DNA of 64,000 nt from Clostridium sp. CCUG 7971 (lineage in GTDB: Bacteria > Bacillota > Clostridia > Peptostreptococcales > Peptostreptococcaceae), in assembly GCF_017590215.1 (NCBI RefSeq), contig NZ_JAFFPK010000024.1:1-64000 (forward strand). Direction: 5' to 3'. How positions within the stretch are numbered: position 1 is the stretch's first letter; each line of letters starts with the position of its first letter. Under the pieces are notes generated by a model, which was given only the letters and a program-made list of their open reading frames with translations, searched no databases and had not been told where the DNA came from. The translations under genes were made by a program, and so were the position numbers. This document shows, piece by piece, positions 10,052-19,037 of the stretch.

Positions 10052-10921
10052 ATGACAACAGCTAAATCTTTGAACATTGAAGATAATAAATTTTTACAAT
10101 TTGGATTAATAATTATTGGTACTATACTTCAAGCTGTGGGAATCAACGCTTTTTTAGCACCAGCTAAGATGCTAAGTGGTGGATTAGCCGGTATATGTAT
10201 AATTTTAAATCAGACATTAGGCCTTAACCAAGGTATGATGAGTTTCTTAATAAATATACCTATATTTATATTAGGTAGCAGATTTTTAGATAGAAAGTTT
10301 TTAGTTATAAGCTTTTTTAATATGATTTTATTCTCAGTTTCCCTGGGAGCTACGCAAGATTTATTCCAAGCATTTTATATGGATGACATTATGTTACAAT
10401 GCATATTTGGTGGTGTATTAAATGGAATTGGTATGGGATTAGTTTTTAAAGCTAGAGCATCAGCAGGTGGGCTAGATATAATAGCAGCTATAATGAAAAG
10501 AAAATTTGGTATACCTTTAAAGAATACATATTTAACCGTAAACTTCTTTATTGTATGTGCTGGAGGATTCCTATTTGGTGCAAAGCCAGTAATGTATACT
10601 TTAATAGCAATGTATTTAACTTCAATAACAATGGATATGGCAAAAGACATATTAGATAAAAATAAATCAATACTTCTTATATCAGAAAAGTATGAAGAAA
10701 TTGCAAAAGCTATAATGACTGAAATGGGGACTGGAGTAACATTCTTAGAAGCTGAAGGAGCATATACTAACAATAAAAAGAAAATAGTATACTGCATAGT
10801 TGCATCAGGGCAAGTTGCAAAACTTACAGAATTAATATATAGCAAAGATGAAAGTGCTTTTATATCTGTAAACCACGTAGAAGAAGTAAGAGGTGCTGGA
10901 TTTAGAGAAAAATTCTTGTAA
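10052..10921 (+). CDS. YitT-family integral membrane protein
   Basis: A protein of 289 aa with five or six membrane helices in the first 200 residues and a soluble C-terminal domain (about 205-285). This is the two-part layout of the YitT family (YitT_membrane plus DUF2179). Signature stretches include INAFLAPAKMLSGGLAGI near the start and RASAGGLDIIAAIMKRKFG in the middle. The family's function is not settled. The ATG follows AAGGAGGAGA. It is monocistronic, with its own promoter and terminator. Confidence 0.9.
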   Translation: MTTAKSLNIEDNKFLQFGLIIIGTILQAVGINAFLAPAKMLSGGLAGICIILNQTLGLNQGMMSFLINIPIFILGSRFLDRKFLVISFFNMILFSVSLGATQDLFQAFYMDDIMLQCIFGGVLNGIGMGLVFKARASAGGLDIIAAIMKRKFGIPLKNTYLTVNFFIVCAGGFLFGAKPVMYTLIAMYLTSITMDMAKDILDKNKSILLISEKYEEIAKAIMTEMGTGVTFLEAEGAYTNNKKKIVYCIVASGQVAKLTELIYSKDESAFISVNHVEEVRGAGFREKFL

Positions 10922-10947
10922 ATTTAAAAATTAAAAATATATTATTA

Positions 10948-11006
10948 AAAATCTATGGATTTCAATACTATTTAAAGAGAATAGTTAGTTTCCATAGATT
11001 TTTTTA
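10948..11006 (+). terminator. Terminator after the yitT-like gene
   Basis: AAATCTATGGA pairs with TCCATAGATTT around a long internal loop, followed by a T-run. Confidence 0.8.
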
Positions 11007-11082
11007 TTAGAATGCAAAATTAAAAGTAAATTAAAAGTATAGATATTAAAATAATTTAACTAATTAATAATTAATATTAATT

Positions 11083-11132
11083 GAAAATAATTATCAATAA
11101 TTATAGACAAGGTAATCAATGTGATATATATT
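11083..11132 (+). promoter_or_regulatory. Probable Fur box abutting the promoter of the surface protein gene
   Basis: GAAAATAATTATCAATAAT (11083-11101) matches the 19-bp Fur consensus at 13 positions by eye, including the central ATTATCA part. It sits directly before a promoter with TAGACA (11104-11109), a 17-bp spacer and TATATT (11127-11132). A short inverted repeat, AGGGAAA/TTTCCCT, lies in the leader at 11141-11155. Iron repression of the downstream HID protein is inferred. Confidence 0.55.
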
Positions 11133-11188
11133 ATAGATAAAGGGAAATTTTCCCTAAACAAAAATTAATATGAGGGAGGGGGATCTCA

Positions 11189-14100
11189 TTGAATAGAAAA
11201 TTAATGAGCACAGCCGTAATATCACTAATAACAGCATCATCAATCTCAATAGGAGTAAATTTATCAAATAATAAATTAGACAGTACGGATAATAATAAAT
11301 TTACAACAGAAAAAAAAGTATCTTCTAAAGAGGAGACAAACCATGAAGAAATAAATTTAAATTCAGATGAAATTAGTGATAAAGGTGATAGTAAAAAAAT
11401 AGGAATTGGTAATTCAACAATAAAAGCAACTAGTCTATCTAGATCAGACAGTAAGATAAAAACAATAGATAATGTAGTAAAAGTAGATGAAATTGTTAAA
11501 TCAGAGAAAGTAAATAATACAGATAAAATACCTAATCAAATTGTAAACCGAGGAAAAATAAACGATACAGATAAAATGGATGAGCAAATTATAGATAATG
11601 AAAAAGAAAATAATATGGATAAATTAGTTAATAAAATAACAAACATAGATAAAGTAAATGAAAAGGATAATATAGTTGAAAAAATTATAGCTCCTAAAAA
11701 TATAAATAATACAAATAAAGTAAAAGAAAAAATTATAAAACAAGGAAAAGTAAATGATATAGTAGTTAATAAAGATGAGTCAGGGAAAAATTCAAATACA
11801 ATAGAAACTAAAATCAACAATAAAGTTAGAAATAATATTAAATCTAGCGATATTTCAATTAGTGGATTAAAACAATTTGAAGAATCAGAGTTAAAGCCAG
11901 GAACAATAAAAAATAATTTAAAAGTAACTATTTCTAATGATACAAAAGCGACTTTTGCAAATAATATCGATGGGAATGTAGATGCGATAACGTCTGCAAG
12001 TGTGATGGGACTAAATAAAGGTCACTCACTTTATATAAAAAGGCAAGATGATAAAAATATAATTTTATCTATAAAAGGAAAATCATTAGAACATGATGCT
12101 AGCATAAATACTAATAAGAGAAATAATGACTTTAATAATAATAAAATTTATGGTGATATAAAGTTATTAATGCTACCAGAATTTTTTGCAAATATATCAG
12201 GAAAAGATAGCGTAGAAAATGGTGGAATATATGCTATAACAGATATAATATATAAAGATAATAAAAATGATGTAAATAGTGATTCTATTATAAATTCAGA
12301 TAAAACAAAAATTATTAAGGTTGAAGGAAGTGCATATGCAGTAGTAACTTTATCTAAAGGAGATATAAATAACACAATATTTAAACTTAATAAAGTATCA
12401 ATAAATCCAACTCCTGTTAATACTGAAGGTACAATAGTTAAATTTGAAGTTAATCCTAATGAAATAGCTGAAATTAATGTAACTCAAAATAGTGGAGAAG
12501 CTGAAAATATAACTCTTAATCAAGGTGGAAAATCATTTACAAAAATTATAAAAAATGAAGTACCAAATAAAATATTAGCATCTGGACCGATGAGTAAGTT
12601 TGATTATCATCAAGCTAATTACGATAAAAATGGAGAACGAATACTTACTCCAAATAAAACTACATTTAGTACAAAACATGATACTAATGAAGGGATTGAT
12701 CCTACTTTACCAAAATTAAGTATAAGCAAAACAAAATTAGGTAAAGATGTTGTAATGACATTTGATAATAGTAGCCAGCAAGCTAAAGATTGGCAAAAAA
12801 ATATTTATAAAATAGAAAGAGTACATAAAGATAGTAATGGTAAAGAAAGCTTACACTACTCAATACAAGATGGAAAAATAGTAATAGATAAAGACTCTGT
12901 AGCTATAAAAGATAGAAATGGAGTACATAACATAAGGATAAAATCAAAAGGATACAATGATTTAGATACAGCTATAGAGATAGTAAAACCAGCAAGAAAA
13001 GTAGAACTTTCAGGTGATTTTAATTTCTGGGCTAACAATGAACTTGTATTTAGATTAAAAGATTTTACTTATGCTATACAAAATCCAGTTTATGAAATTT
13101 TATTAGATGGAAAAGTTATAGAAGGAAATTGCATTGACTATCATGTAATATCAGATTTAATCAGATTAGAAAACGATGCTCTAGGTAGACTTACACCAGG
13201 TAAACATAGTATAACTATTAAAGCATACGGATATGAAGATTCTACTAAAGAATTTTACTTAGAAGAAGCTCCAGAAGGTAGTAGTAATCCGTCTATGAAT
13301 CATGAAAAAGGAAATTCTAAATTAAGTGTAAATAATGCTTCTATATCAAGTATAGATACCATATCAAGTGCAAGTGGTGGAGGTGGTAGTACTGGAGGAA
13401 GCTTAATGATGCGAGCTAATGTAATATATGATTTTGACTTGATTTCAAATGCTATGATTCTTAGAAACTTAAGAATGGGTACAGACTATTCAAATGAAGT
13501 TTTATCTTGGTGGGCAGCTATGACAAAAGATGCTGTATTAACTAATGGATCTGAAAAAGTAATAAGCTATCAAAGCTATAAAAATGCTGTAAATGAAGCG
13601 GCTATGAAAGATAAGTATTTAACATTTAAAAGTTACTATGATAGCGTAAAAGAAAGTAATTACTTAAATGGACCATATCAAATTAAATACATGTTAGAAA
13701 ATGGATTATTTGGAGATGTACAATTGTATTCGCAAGAAAATCTAAAAATAGCACCTAAACTATCTATTGAAGGTAATATTGAAGACGGTTTAAAAATTAA
13801 TATTGATAATGATAATCAATATATTGAAAGTATAGAAAGAGTTTTAGTAGGCATGAATGAACTATCAAAAGATAGTTATAAAATTGAAAACTCAAAAATA
13901 ACAATTACTGATACATCTAAATTTAGTAGGGATGAAAATATTATCAAGCTAGTAGCAAAAGGATACAAAGATAATATAATATCTGTAAACTTAAGAAATA
14001 AAGAAGTAGACTTAAAAGCTAGTAAAGATAATAATGGAAATATATTAATAAAATTTGATAAAGACTTTAAGAGTAATGTAGTAAACTTATCACTTAATGG

Positions 14101-15367
14101 AAAATCATTATTAAGTGATTCTCAAGTTGGTGGTAATGGCGATTATTACTATATAGGAGAAACTTTAGTTTTAAGAAATAAATTATTTGAAAATAAAGAA
14201 GATCAACAACAAACTATGATAGTGAAAGCGAATAAATATGATGATTCTAGCTTATCATTTATTCCTAAAAAATTAGAAATAAAAAGTGTAGAAAAGCTGG
14301 ATATACCTAATTTTGTTAAGTTAAATGAATCAAATAAATTTAATAAAAATGAAAGTATATTAATAGATGTAGAAGATGTTACTGATGGAAAGTATAGAAA
14401 AGACATAACAAATATTTTAGTAAATGGTAAAAATGTAGAGTATACTGCATCTAAAGATAATTTCTATTCAATTGAAATAGCAGGTACAGTTTTTGATGAG
14501 GAAAATAATTATAAAATAACAATAAAAACTAATAATTATAAGGATTTTGTTATAAATAAAAGAATAGGTAAACAAGAAGATTCTAAACCAGAAATTACTG
14601 TAGATAGCAAAAAAATACCTGCTCCAGAAATAATATTTGAAAAAGATATGTTTAGAAAAAATATAATTAAATCTAATAATAAAGATTATTTAAATAGTAT
14701 TGATAGTATAAAAATTAATGGAAAAAGCTTAACAAAAGCATCAAATTCATACAGCAGTGATGGTTGGATTTTAGACAAAGATAAAATTATAATATTTAAT
14801 GAATTAATAGGAGGAAGTGAAATAACTCTAGAATCAAGTTTATATACCGATAACTCATATAAGGTGCCTAAAAAATCAGTAAAAAATATAAAATTATCTA
14901 AAAAGAATAATGGTAATTATGTATTTTCACATTCAGACTATAATTGGACTGAAAAAGTAGAAGTAAGTATAAATGGAAAAATATTAAAAAATAATAAAGA
15001 ATTTAGATCTGATTACGGTCAAGTTACGGTATTAGTCCCATTATCTATAAATGATAATATACTTATAAAATCAGAAGGATATAATGACTACACATACAAT
15101 GTTCAGTTAGTTGATAATAAAGTAAAATCTAATAAAAATACGTTCTCAGACAGTTACACATTTACTTCACCTAATAATGGGTGGAATGAATCTATAACTA
15201 GTGTGAAAATAAATGGGGTAGAAATTGAAAAAACATCAGAGATAAACCCGACTAAAGGATATAAGTTTAACTACTCAGGAGGAATAGATTTATATAATCA
15301 GCTAAATTCAGGTGATATAGTAACAATAAAATCAGATGGATATACTGACTATACTTATACATTTTAA
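11189..15367 (+). CDS. Large secreted protein with tandem HID-like (haem/haemoglobin-binding type) repeats
   Basis: A 1392-aa exported protein starting at TTG behind a strong AGGGAGGGGGA site. Residues 1-25 form a signal peptide. A low-complexity region follows with about six 16-residue repeats (about 91-186). Next are a beta-rich domain (about 215-480), two HID-like units (about 507-690), a Gly-rich linker (about 730), a helical domain (about 740-850) and six more HID-like units to the C-terminus. Each unit ends in a pattern like ITIKAYGYED, IRIKSKGYND or ILIKSEGYND, characteristic of the domain formerly called DUF1533 and found in the Shr haemoprotein receptor. No LPXTG, SLH or CWB2 anchor is visible. 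A Fur-type box upstream supports a role in haem or iron scavenging; ligand and anchoring are unproven. Confidence 0.75.
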   Translation: MNRKLMSTAVISLITASSISIGVNLSNNKLDSTDNNKFTTEKKVSSKEETNHEEINLNSDEISDKGDSKKIGIGNSTIKATSLSRSDSKIKTIDNVVKVDEIVKSEKVNNTDKIPNQIVNRGKINDTDKMDEQIIDNEKENNMDKLVNKITNIDKVNEKDNIVEKIIAPKNINNTNKVKEKIIKQGKVNDIVVNKDESGKNSNTIETKINNKVRNNIKSSDISISGLKQFEESELKPGTIKNNLKVTISNDTKATFANNIDGNVDAITSASVMGLNKGHSLYIKRQDDKNIILSIKGKSLEHDASINTNKRNNDFNNNKIYGDIKLLMLPEFFANISGKDSVENGGIYAITDIIYKDNKNDVNSDSIINSDKTKIIKVEGSAYAVVTLSKGDINNTIFKLNKVSINPTPVNTEGTIVKFEVNPNEIAEINVTQNSGEAENITLNQGGKSFTKIIKNEVPNKILASGPMSKFDYHQANYDKNGERILTPNKTTFSTKHDTNEGIDPTLPKLSISKTKLGKDVVMTFDNSSQQAKDWQKNIYKIERVHKDSNGKESLHYSIQDGKIVIDKDSVAIKDRNGVHNIRIKSKGYNDLDTAIEIVKPARKVELSGDFNFWANNELVFRLKDFTYAIQNPVYEILLDGKVIEGNCIDYHVISDLIRLENDALGRLTPGKHSITIKAYGYEDSTKEFYLEEAPEGSSNPSMNHEKGNSKLSVNNASISSIDTISSASGGGGSTGGSLMMRANVIYDFDLISNAMILRNLRMGTDYSNEVLSWWAAMTKDAVLTNGSEKVISYQSYKNAVNEAAMKDKYLTFKSYYDSVKESNYLNGPYQIKYMLENGLFGDVQLYSQENLKIAPKLSIEGNIEDGLKINIDNDNQYIESIERVLVGMNELSKDSYKIENSKITITDTSKFSRDENIIKLVAKGYKDNIISVNLRNKEVDLKASKDNNGNILIKFDKDFKSNVVNLSLNGKSLLSDSQVGGNGDYYYIGETLVLRNKLFENKEDQQQTMIVKANKYDDSSLSFIPKKLEIKSVEKLDIPNFVKLNESNKFNKNESILIDVEDVTDGKYRKDITNILVNGKNVEYTASKDNFYSIEIAGTVFDEENNYKITIKTNNYKDFVINKRIGKQEDSKPEITVDSKKIPAPEIIFEKDMFRKNIIKSNNKDYLNSIDSIKINGKSLTKASNSYSSDGWILDKDKIIIFNELIGGSEITLESSLYTDNSYKVPKKSVKNIKLSKKNNGNYVFSHSDYNWTEKVEVSINGKILKNNKEFRSDYGQVTVLVPLSINDNILIKSEGYNDYTYNVQLVDNKVKSNKNTFSDSYTFTSPNNGWNESITSVKINGVEIEKTSEINPTKGYKFNYSGGIDLYNQLNSGDIVTIKSDGYTDYTYTF
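11507..11746 (+). repeat. Five degenerate 48-nt tandem repeats (16-residue units) within the surface protein gene
   Basis: Residues 107-186 divide exactly into five 16-residue units, starting KVNNTDK, KINDTDK, KENNMDK, KVNEKDN and NINNTNK. A weaker sixth unit (91-106) precedes them. The units are rich in Lys, Asn and Asp and end in a short hydrophobic I/V-I/V pair. This is probably an extended or helical spacer between signal peptide and folded domains. Confidence 0.85.
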
Positions 15368-15391
15368 AACTAAGTATTATATATAAATATA

Positions 15392-15428
15392 ATAGTAATA
15401 CGAAACCACATAGTTTCGTATTACTATT
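15392..15428. repeat. Perfect inverted repeat between the surface protein gene and apbE
   Basis: ATAGTAATACGAAAC (15392-15406) pairs over 15 bases with GTTTCGTATTACTAT near 15413-15427. No clear T-run follows, and the apbE Shine-Dalgarno begins about 8 bases later. It may be a weak terminator, a processing site or a translational control element. Confidence 0.7.
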
Positions 15429-15445
15429 GATTATGAGAGGGAAGT

Positions 15446-16480
15446 ATGAAAAAAATATATTTAATAGTTATATTATTATTAGGAGTATTATCTATAGGAT
15501 GTGAGAAAAAAGAATATAGTAGCTATGATATGGATGTATTCGCTATGGGATCTTATATAAAAATTAGCATATATTCACAAGAAAAGGTAGATGATAAAAT
15601 TTTTGAAAAAATGGAAAATGCTATAAGAGATGTAGATCATAAAATGTCTATCAATGACAAAAACGTAGAAAGTGAAGTCGACAAGATAAATGAGAAAGCT
15701 GGAACTGAATTTGTAAACGTTAGTAAAGAAACTTTTGAATTAATTGAGAGAGGCATAAAGTATAGTAAAGAAACTAATGAAAATTTAGATATAGCAATAG
15801 GTTCTGTAGTTAAATTATGGAATATTGGATTTGAAGATGCTAGTTTGCCAAATGATTTAGATATAAAAAATGCTTTAAGTTTAGTTGATATAGATAAAAT
15901 ATCATTAAATAAAAAAGAAAATTCTATTATGATAAAACAAAAAGGCATGATGATTGATTTAGGGTCAATAGCAAAAGGATATGTAGGAGAGAAATTAAAA
16001 AGTATTATTTTAGATAGTGGATATAAACATGCAGTTTTAAATATAGGTGGAAACATATTATGTATAGGAGAAAAAGTTGATTCTAGCCCATACAAGGTAG
16101 GAATAAGAGATGGAAAAAAATCTAAAAATGATGTCATAGGAGCATTAGATGTAGCAAATAAATCAGTAGTAACATCAGGAATATATGAACGAAATTTTGT
16201 AAATAATGGGAAACTATATCACCATATATTAGATAGAAAGACAGGATACCCTGTAGAAAATAATTTACAAAGTGTTTCTATTATATCGGATGATTCTACA
16301 TATTGTGATGCATTATCGACAGCGATATTCTCTATGGGGCTTGATAAAGGTTTAGAATATGTAAATGATAAGAGTGACGTAGAAGCTATTTTTGTGACAA
16401 AGGATAATAAGGTTTATCTTACAAGTGGTATAAAAGGAAAGTTTAAATTAACTTCAGAAGAATATAATTTACAACCGTAA
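15446..16480 (+). CDS. apbE: ApbE-family FAD:protein FMN transferase, lipoprotein
   Basis: ApbE attaches FMN from FAD covalently to Thr or Ser of target proteins outside the membrane. The 344-aa protein has a lipoprotein signal with lipobox LSIGC (Cys19), so it should be tethered on the outer face of the membrane. Family motifs are present: VFAMGSYIKI near the N-terminus, IDLGSIAKGY near 169-180, HHILDRKTGYP near 258, and CDALSTAIFSMG, which supplies the metal-binding Asp. The ATG follows AGAGGGAAG. It lies between the HID protein gene and the cobalamin riboswitch. No classical RNF or NQR flavoprotein target is in the window. Confidence 0.93.
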   Translation: MKKIYLIVILLLGVLSIGCEKKEYSSYDMDVFAMGSYIKISIYSQEKVDDKIFEKMENAIRDVDHKMSINDKNVESEVDKINEKAGTEFVNVSKETFELIERGIKYSKETNENLDIAIGSVVKLWNIGFEDASLPNDLDIKNALSLVDIDKISLNKKENSIMIKQKGMMIDLGSIAKGYVGEKLKSIILDSGYKHAVLNIGGNILCIGEKVDSSPYKVGIRDGKKSKNDVIGALDVANKSVVTSGIYERNFVNNGKLYHHILDRKTGYPVENNLQSVSIISDDSTYCDALSTAIFSMGLDKGLEYVNDKSDVEAIFVTKDNKVYLTSGIKGKFKLTSEEYNLQP

Positions 16481-16601
16481 AAAATCTGACAATGTTTTCA
16501 ATAAAAATACAATAATTAATTAAAATACCCAATAATATAGAAAAAAACATAAATTCTATTATAATTATATATAAAGTAATAAAATTATTACTATATATGG
16601 A

Positions 16602-16762
16602 TAATATTGGTTTTAGTGTGAATTAAAAAGGAAGATGGATGAGATTTCCACACAGTGCCGCTACTGTAATTAAGGAGTGCTAACTTACTATGTCACTGAA
16701 TTTATAATTTGGGAAGGCTAGTTAGTGCGATGATTTATAAGTCAGGAGACTTGCCAGTATTA
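16602..16762 (+). ncRNA. Cobalamin (adenosylcobalamin) riboswitch
   Basis: The hallmark B12-box sequences are present in order: a GAGATTTCCAC-like segment, GTGCCGCTACTGTAA (about 16655-16669), and AGTCAGGAGACTTGCC (16740-16755). The ends pair, AATATTGG with CCAGTATT, closing the structure. It lies about 150 bases upstream of a BtuF-type gene. A TTATAATT/AATTATAA hairpin just before the start (about 16863-16886) may be part of the expression platform. Cobalamin is expected to lower expression of the transporter. Confidence 0.95.
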
Positions 16763-16909
16763 AAATATCGATACTCTTCGGTACAAAGAGAGATATAAGA
16801 CATAAATAAATATCAATAAAGTGTCATTACTGAGAGTGTCCTTATATTATATCTATAGACAGTTATAATTTTTTACAAATTATAATTTAGATACAAAATG
16901 GAGGATGAC

Positions 16910-17935
16910 ATGAAAAAAATTAAGCAAATGATGGTATTTTTATTAAGCTTCATATTTATAATTGGAGCTGTTGGATGTAGCCCAACAAATGAAAAAAAGG
17001 ATGAAGGTAAAAGCAACTCAAAGGTGGAAGAATCAGCAAATAAAGATTCTCACTACCCAGTAACTATTACAACTTATAATTATAAAAAAGAGCCAGTTGA
17101 AATAACTTTTAATAAGGCTCCTGAAAAAGTTGTAGCTATATATCAAAATTCAATTGAAACAATGTTAGCATTAGGATTAGAAGATAAAATAGTTGCAGCA
17201 GCAGGGCTTGACCATGATGTAAAAGATGAATATAAAGAAGCATTTAAAAAAGTGAAATATTTAGAAGAATTTACACCATCAAAAGAAAGTATAATAATGG
17301 AAAAACCAGATTTTATATTAAGTTGGTACTCATTATTTGATGAAAAAAGATTAGGTGAAGTAGATTATTGGCACAAGAATAATATAAATACATATATGTC
17401 TTTAAATAGTGGTGTTAAAGATGAAAAAACAATAGAAAATGAAATAACTGACATATTAAATTTAGGAAAAATATTTAATGTAGAAGATAAAGCTAAAGAG
17501 TTAGTAGATAATATAAATAAAAAAGTTGAAGAAGTATCTAAATCAGTAAAAGGTAAAGAAAAACAAAGTACTTTAATTGTAGAATTCTATGATGATCAAA
17601 TTACTACTTATGGAGCAAATTCATTAGGTGGAGATATGGTTAAAAAATTAGGTGCAGACTTATTAAATCCTCAAGGTAAGAAAATAAATGAAGAAGATTT
17701 AATAAACTTAAATCCAGATTCTATATTTGTTGTATATATGGATAGATCAGATGAAAATGTTCCTAAGCAAGAAGTAAATAAAATATTAGAAAATAAGGCG
17801 TTAAAAAGTTTAAATGCAGTTAAAAATAAAAGAGTGTATGCTATACCTTTAGGAGATATGTATTCTAGTGGTATAAGAACTATTGATGGTATAAATACTT
17901 TTGCAAAAGGATTATATCCAGACTTAAAAAACTAG
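16910..17935 (+). CDS. btuF: Corrinoid ABC transporter substrate-binding lipoprotein (BtuF-type)
   Basis: Extracellular binding protein of the FepB/BtuF superfamily (helical-backbone type), with signal peptide and lipobox GAVGC (Cys23). The open frame extends to an ATG at 16898, but that codon overlaps the GGAGG ribosome site. The ATG at 16910 is correctly spaced and begins MKKIKQMMVF, so the protein is 341 aa. The mature part has the two-lobe layout, with KVVAIYQNSIETMLALGLEDKI opening the first lobe. Iron-siderophore proteins look similar; the upstream B12 riboswitch makes cobalamin or another corrinoid the likely ligand. It is the first gene of an operon with permease and ATPase. Confidence 0.88.
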   Translation: MKKIKQMMVFLLSFIFIIGAVGCSPTNEKKDEGKSNSKVEESANKDSHYPVTITTYNYKKEPVEITFNKAPEKVVAIYQNSIETMLALGLEDKIVAAAGLDHDVKDEYKEAFKKVKYLEEFTPSKESIIMEKPDFILSWYSLFDEKRLGEVDYWHKNNINTYMSLNSGVKDEKTIENEITDILNLGKIFNVEDKAKELVDNINKKVEEVSKSVKGKEKQSTLIVEFYDDQITTYGANSLGGDMVKKLGADLLNPQGKKINEEDLINLNPDSIFVVYMDRSDENVPKQEVNKILENKALKSLNAVKNKRVYAIPLGDMYSSGIRTIDGINTFAKGLYPDLKN

Positions 17936-17945
17936 GAGAGTCATA

Positions 17946-19037
17946 ATGGAAAAAGAAATTTATATTAAAGATGGAAACTCTAATATATTTAAAGGAACAC
18001 CTATTTATATAGGTGTTTCTATGTTTTTATTAATACTATTATTTATATCAATAGGACTTGCAGTTACACTTGGTTCTGTAGATATAAGTATAAAAGACGT
18101 ATATAGTATTATTTTTTATAAGTTATTTAATATTGGTCAATCAGAGGTTTTAGGTAATGGTGCTATTCATGATGTTGTGTGGCTTATAAGGCTTCCGAGG
18201 ATTATATTAGCAGTAGCAGTAGGTATGGGATTATCAGTAGTAGGTATAGTAATGCAAGCTATTGTGAAAAATCCATTAGCAGACCCTTATATACTAGGTG
18301 TATCGTCAGGTGCATCATTAGGTGCGACAGTAGCAGTTATACTTGGAGTAGGCTCAATATTTGGTAGTAACTCAATAGGTATTGCTGGGTTTATAGGAGC
18401 ATTTATAGTATCTATACTAGTTCTTGCTATAGCAAATATTGGAGGAAGAGCAAATTCAGTAAAGCTTTTATTAGCGGGAGCTGCATTAAGTTCAGTTTGT
18501 AGTGCATTTTCAAGTTTTATAGTATATTTATCAGATGATGGAGATACTCTTAAGACTATAACATTTTGGCTTATGGGAAGTTTGGCAGGGGCTAAATGGG
18601 AAGAGTTAATTTTTATACTACCTATAATAATAATTGGAACTATATTTTTTATAACTCAATATAGAACATTAAACTTAATGTTATTAGGAGATGAAGTTTC
18701 TATTACTTTAGGAACTGATTTGCATAAGTATAGACATATGTATCTGATAATAACATCATTGATGATAGGAGTTTTAGTGTATGCATCTGGTATGATAGGA
18801 TTTGTAGGCCTTGTCATACCTCATATAGTAAGAATGATATTTGGAACAGACCACAAGAAAATAATACCTATAGCTGCAATATTAGGAGCAATATTTTTAA
18901 TATGGGCAGATGTATTATCTAGAATAATAATAAAAGGAACTGAAATCCCAATAGGTATATTAACTTCTATAATAGGAGCTCCATGTTTTATTTGGTTAAT
19001 GATAAGAAATGCTTACGGATTTGGAGGGAAAAATTAA
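17946..19037 (+). CDS. btuC: Corrinoid ABC transporter permease (BtuC/FecCD family)
   Basis: A 363-aa membrane protein with about ten helices of the FecCD/BtuC family, which forms the homodimeric channel of vitamin B12 and siderophore importers. Diagnostic segments are WLIRLPRIILAVAVGMGLSV, NPLADPYILGVSSGASLGA and the C-terminal GLVIPHIVRM. It starts 10 bases after btuF and ends in a TAATG overlap with the ATPase gene, so the three proteins are translationally linked. Confidence 0.93.
   Translation: MEKEIYIKDGNSNIFKGTPIYIGVSMFLLILLFISIGLAVTLGSVDISIKDVYSIIFYKLFNIGQSEVLGNGAIHDVVWLIRLPRIILAVAVGMGLSVVGIVMQAIVKNPLADPYILGVSSGASLGATVAVILGVGSIFGSNSIGIAGFIGAFIVSILVLAIANIGGRANSVKLLLAGAALSSVCSAFSSFIVYLSDDGDTLKTITFWLMGSLAGAKWEELIFILPIIIIGTIFFITQYRTLNLMLLGDEVSITLGTDLHKYRHMYLIITSLMIGVLVYASGMIGFVGLVIPHIVRMIFGTDHKKIIPIAAILGAIFLIWADVLSRIIIKGTEIPIGILTSIIGAPCFIWLMIRNAYGFGGKN

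Noticed and set aside
16898-16909. Upstream ATG for btuF
   Set aside because: It overlaps the GGAGG ribosome site; ATG 16910 is correctly spaced and begins the lipoprotein signal.
18179-18367. Serine/tyrosine-rich 62-aa frame inside btuC
   Set aside because: It lies wholly within btuC in another frame, without a ribosome site.
18983-19036. N-terminal extension of btuD
   Set aside because: It lies inside the btuC reading frame; the TAATG overlap and GGAGGG point to 19037.
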